DNA of 5,470 nucleotides from Lautropia sp. SCN 70-15 (GTDB lineage Bacteria; Pseudomonadota; Gammaproteobacteria; Burkholderiales; Burkholderiaceae_E), in the NCBI GenBank assembly GCA_001724315.1, contig MEEC01000194.1, positions 1 through 5,470 on the forward strand. The letters run 5' to 3'. The position numbers and the translations under genes were made by a program. This document shows, piece after piece, positions 5,416-5,470 of this stretch (position 1 is its first letter; every line of letters starts with the position of its first letter). The notes beneath the pieces are model-generated. The model searched no databases. It was given only the letters and a program-made list of their open reading frames with translations, and was not told the origin of the DNA.

Positions 5416-5470
5416 TCATTCGGTCTTCGCGGTGCCTGCGCCCACCAGCGCGTTGTGCAGCGTGTGCCAG
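5416..5470 (-). CDS. 3' end of SufU/IscU-like Fe-S scaffold gene (partial)
   Basis: The minus strand reads WHTLHNALVGAGTAKTE and then a TGA stop at 5416-5418; the rest of the gene lies beyond the right edge. A WHTL block close to the C-terminus is typical of SufU/NifU-N scaffold proteins, which hold nascent Fe-S clusters made by SufS and SufBCD. The position immediately upstream of sufT on the same strand supports this. With only 17 residues visible the call leans heavily on context; it could be another gene of the suf operon. The 48-bp gap to the sufT ATG (5369-5415), or the 4-bp ATGA overlap with the alternative start, supports cotranscription. Confidence 0.6.
   Translation of the reverse strand, partial: WHTLHNALVGAGTAKTE

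Noticed and set aside
1..5470. CRISPR arrays, tRNAs, insertion sequences, toxin-antitoxin or defence genes
   Set aside because: No regularly spaced repeats, cloverleaf-like sequence, transposase or terminal repeats, or defence-type motifs were seen on either strand by eye.

Overview
The window is GC-rich chromosomal DNA with strong third-position G/C preference. The families present, and the SufU-SufT arrangement at the right end, fit a betaproteobacterium, most likely of the order Burkholderiales. This placement is inferred from gene content and base composition; no rRNA or other marker gene is present. I see no mobile element, CRISPR array, tRNA, rRNA or prophage gene, so this looks like ordinary core chromosome rather than an accessory island.

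Left block (1-1133, minus strand). A short two-helix membrane protein of unknown function (75 aa) lies 15 bp upstream of rlmJ, the 23S rRNA m6A2030 methyltransferase. rlmJ runs off the left edge, and the pair probably forms an operon. A 182-bp divergent spacer follows.

Centre-left block (1316-2835, plus strand). A secreted mono-haem class I cytochrome c with a very good Shine-Dalgarno is followed 44 bp later by a VIT1/CCC1-family iron (or manganese) transporter. The transporter carries an N-terminal remnant of a rubrerythrin/ferritin-like domain (MbfA-like architecture) that seems to have lost its iron ligands.

Centre-right block (2796-4292, minus strand). A PaaK/CapK-type adenylate-forming ligase (498 aa) converges on the transporter gene and overlaps its end by 40 bp. 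Only 39 bp separate its start from the divergent ychJ-like gene (4332-4748, plus), a small protein with one SEC-C-type cysteine cluster.

Right block (4778-5470, minus strand). sufT, an iron-sulfur cluster maturation factor with a MIP18/DUF59 domain, follows the last 17 codons of a SufU/IscU-like scaffold gene. This is the 3' end of a suf operon that continues beyond the window. An 8-bp perfect stem-loop lies between the convergent ychJ-like and sufT genes.

Functional threads: iron and redox recur (SUF assembly, VIT-type iron transporter, c-type cytochrome), but only the SufU-SufT pairing is a well-established functional link. The most noteworthy sequence observations are the apparent loss of metal ligands in the transporter's N-terminal domain, -10-like elements abutting three start codons (near-leaderless transcripts), and the small rlmJ-linked membrane protein. 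I found no convincing new multi-gene system.
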